Shown: piece by piece, positions 42,842 to 44,092 of the stretch | Position numbering within the stretch: position 1 is the stretch's first letter | How the letters are laid out: every line of letters starts with the position of its first letter | Assembly: GCA_947488195.1 (NCBI GenBank) | Contig: CANKYR010000006.1 | Location: 1-44,092 of the forward strand | Length of the DNA stretch: 44,092 bases | Reading direction: 5' to 3' | Source of the DNA: Flavobacteriales bacterium | GTDB lineage: Bacteria > Bacteroidota > Bacteroidia > Flavobacteriales_D > Sanyastnellaceae | Made by a program: the position numbers and the translations under genes | Notes under the pieces: model-generated | What the model was told of the DNA's origin: nothing | Database searches by the model: none | What the model saw: the letters and a program-made list of their open reading frames with translations, nothing else

Positions 42842-44092
42842 ATGTCTATCAAGTCAAGCGCCAGTCTTTGGCTCGGAAAACGTATTCGAAAAACGCTGCT
42901 GAATGAAAACGATCATGCGCAAGCATTGCAACAAAGCGTTTTAAAAAACCTCTTGCATGAGGCTAGCAATACTGCTTTTGGCAACGACCACAATTTCAAG
43001 AATATTTCGAATCATTCCGAGTGGACACGAGCAGTTCCTGTGCGTGATTACGAAGAATTAGTTCCCTACATGGAACGTGCAAAGGCAGGAGAGCTTTCTG
43101 TTTTATGGCCCGGCATGCCAAAATATTTCTGTAAGACTTCAGGCACAACCAGCGGAACGAAATTCATTCCGCTTACACAAGCATCTTTGCCGAACCACAT
43201 CGGCTCTGCGCGGAATGCCCTGTTGAATTACATTGGCGAAACGGGTAAGTCAAACTTCGTCGACGGCAAAATGATTTTCCTTCAAGGAAGTCCTGAACTC
43301 GACCGATTAGATTCTGGAATTCCATTCGGAAGACTTTCAGGCATTGTGGCCAATCACGTTCCTGCTTATTTGCAGAAGAATCGAATGCCTTCTTACGCAA
43401 CCAATTGCATTGAAGATTGGGAAACGAAGATCAATAGAATTGTTGAAGAGACCTGCAAGCAAGACATGCGACTCATCTCTGGAATTCCAAGTTGGGTGCA
43501 GATGTACTTCGAAATGCTTCTTGAAAAAACAGGTAAAAAAACCGTAAAAGAAATTTTTCCGAATTTCGAATTGTTCGTTTTCGGAGGAGTGAATTTCGCT
43601 CCGTATAAATCAAGATTTGCAGAACTCATTGGAGAAGAAATTCCAACCATCGAATTATATCCAGCAAGCGAAGGTTTCCTTGCCTATCAAGACAGTCAAG
43701 AGGCTGAAGGACTTCGCTTAAACATCAACAGCGGTATCTATTTCGAATTTATCAAAGCAGATGAATACTTCTCTGAAAATCCGAAACGCTATGCATTGTA
43801 TGAAGTTGAATTGGGTGTGAACTACGCGCTCATCCTTAGCAACAACGCAGGACTTTGGGCCTATAGCATAGGAGACACTGTGAAGTTTGTTTCGCTCAAT
43901 CCTTACCGCATTTTAGTCACTGGAAGAATTAAACATTTCACCAGTGCCTTTGGCGAACATGTCATTGGTGAAGAAGTTGATCGCGCCATGACACACGCGC
44001 TGACACAGCTGAACTTTTCGGTGAATGAGTTTCATGTCGCTCCACAGGTGCAGCCAACAGAAGGACTTCCCTATCACGAATGGATTATTGAA
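42842..44092 (+). CDS. GH3-family acyl-acid-amido synthetase-like protein (partial)
   Basis: ATG 42842 opens a frame that stays open to the last base of the window (417 codons, no stop). It has YFCKTSGTTSGTKFIPLT, the ATP-binding loop of ANL/GH3 enzymes, then IELYPASEGFLAYQ (motif II) and WAYSIGDTVKF (motif III with GD). The N-terminal helix bundle is also present. Plant GH3 proteins couple auxin or jasmonate to amino acids; bacterial ones are largely uncharacterised, so the acid is unknown. The start is 3 bases after the cargo-protein stop. The missing C-terminal part is probably about 90 residues. Confidence 0.87.
   Translation, partial: MSIKSSASLWLGKRIRKTLLNENDHAQALQQSVLKNLLHEASNTAFGNDHNFKNISNHSEWTRAVPVRDYEELVPYMERAKAGELSVLWPGMPKYFCKTSGTTSGTKFIPLTQASLPNHIGSARNALLNYIGETGKSNFVDGKMIFLQGSPELDRLDSGIPFGRLSGIVANHVPAYLQKNRMPSYATNCIEDWETKINRIVEETCKQDMRLISGIPSWVQMYFEMLLEKTGKKTVKEIFPNFELFVFGGVNFAPYKSRFAELIGEEIPTIELYPASEGFLAYQDSQEAEGLRLNINSGIYFEFIKADEYFSENPKRYALYEVELGVNYALILSNNAGLWAYSIGDTVKFVSLNPYRILVTGRIKHFTSAFGEHVIGEEVDRAMTHALTQLNFSVNEFHVAPQVQPTEGLPYHEWIIE

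Overview
The window looks like chromosomal DNA of a Bacteroidota bacterium, most likely Flavobacteriales. The reasons are: type IX secretion (T9SS) cargo proteins with type A and type B C-terminal sorting domains, a PorP/SprF protein, the gliding proteins GldB and GldC, Bacteroidota-style promoters (TAnnTTTG at -7, TTG/TTTG at about -33), few Shine-Dalgarno sites, and a DAP-type (DNPR-motif) MurE in a complete division and cell wall cluster. No phage, insertion sequence, CRISPR array or rRNA was seen. The genus cannot be fixed from the sequence alone.

Layout. 1-6.9 kb: the end of an acyl-CoA ligase gene, a PAP2 phosphatase, an HD hydrolase, a universal stress protein, two tRNAs (Pro-TGG, Arg-TCT) each followed by a hairpin, a multi-TM lipoprotein, a nitroreductase, a DsbA/FrnE-like protein and exonuclease VII (xseA-xseB). 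6.9-9.5 kb: a 382-base gap with a promoter, then an orphan ABC-type AAA ATPase and a cytoplasmic VWA protein. 9.5-15.9 kb: a T9SS triad (large type B CTD adhesin, PorP/SprF, OmpA-family protein) with an 11-C homopolymer in front. 16-19.4 kb: an SLC13 transporter, a small secreted protein made of DAEYKA repeats, a 12-bp tandem repeat array in a divergent intergenic region, and an RlmD/TrmA-type rRNA methyltransferase.

19.3-33.4 kb (minus strand): a tightly packed dcw operon mraZ-rsmH-ftsL-ftsI-murE-mraY-murD-ftsW-murG-murC-ftsQ-ftsA, with most junctions overlapping or a few bases apart. It makes lipid-linked peptidoglycan precursor and the divisome core. ftsZ, normally next after ftsA, is not there. 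In front of mraZ are phased GTGGGAA-type boxes that look like MraZ operators, and an inverted copy faces the divergent hydrolase-engB pair.

33.6-44.1 kb: alpha/beta hydrolase, engB, gldC-gldB, an outer-membrane barrel protein, nadE and an SDR protein, ahcY, a phosphopantetheinyl transferase, a T9SS type A cargo protein and a GH3-family gene cut by the window end.

Nothing here is a clearly recognisable new system. The strongest candidates for something undescribed are the AAA-VWA gene pair, the possible poly-C switch before the adhesin triad, the 12-bp repeat array with a second small copy at 5.3 kb, and the compact signals in which a terminator and a promoter share the same bases.
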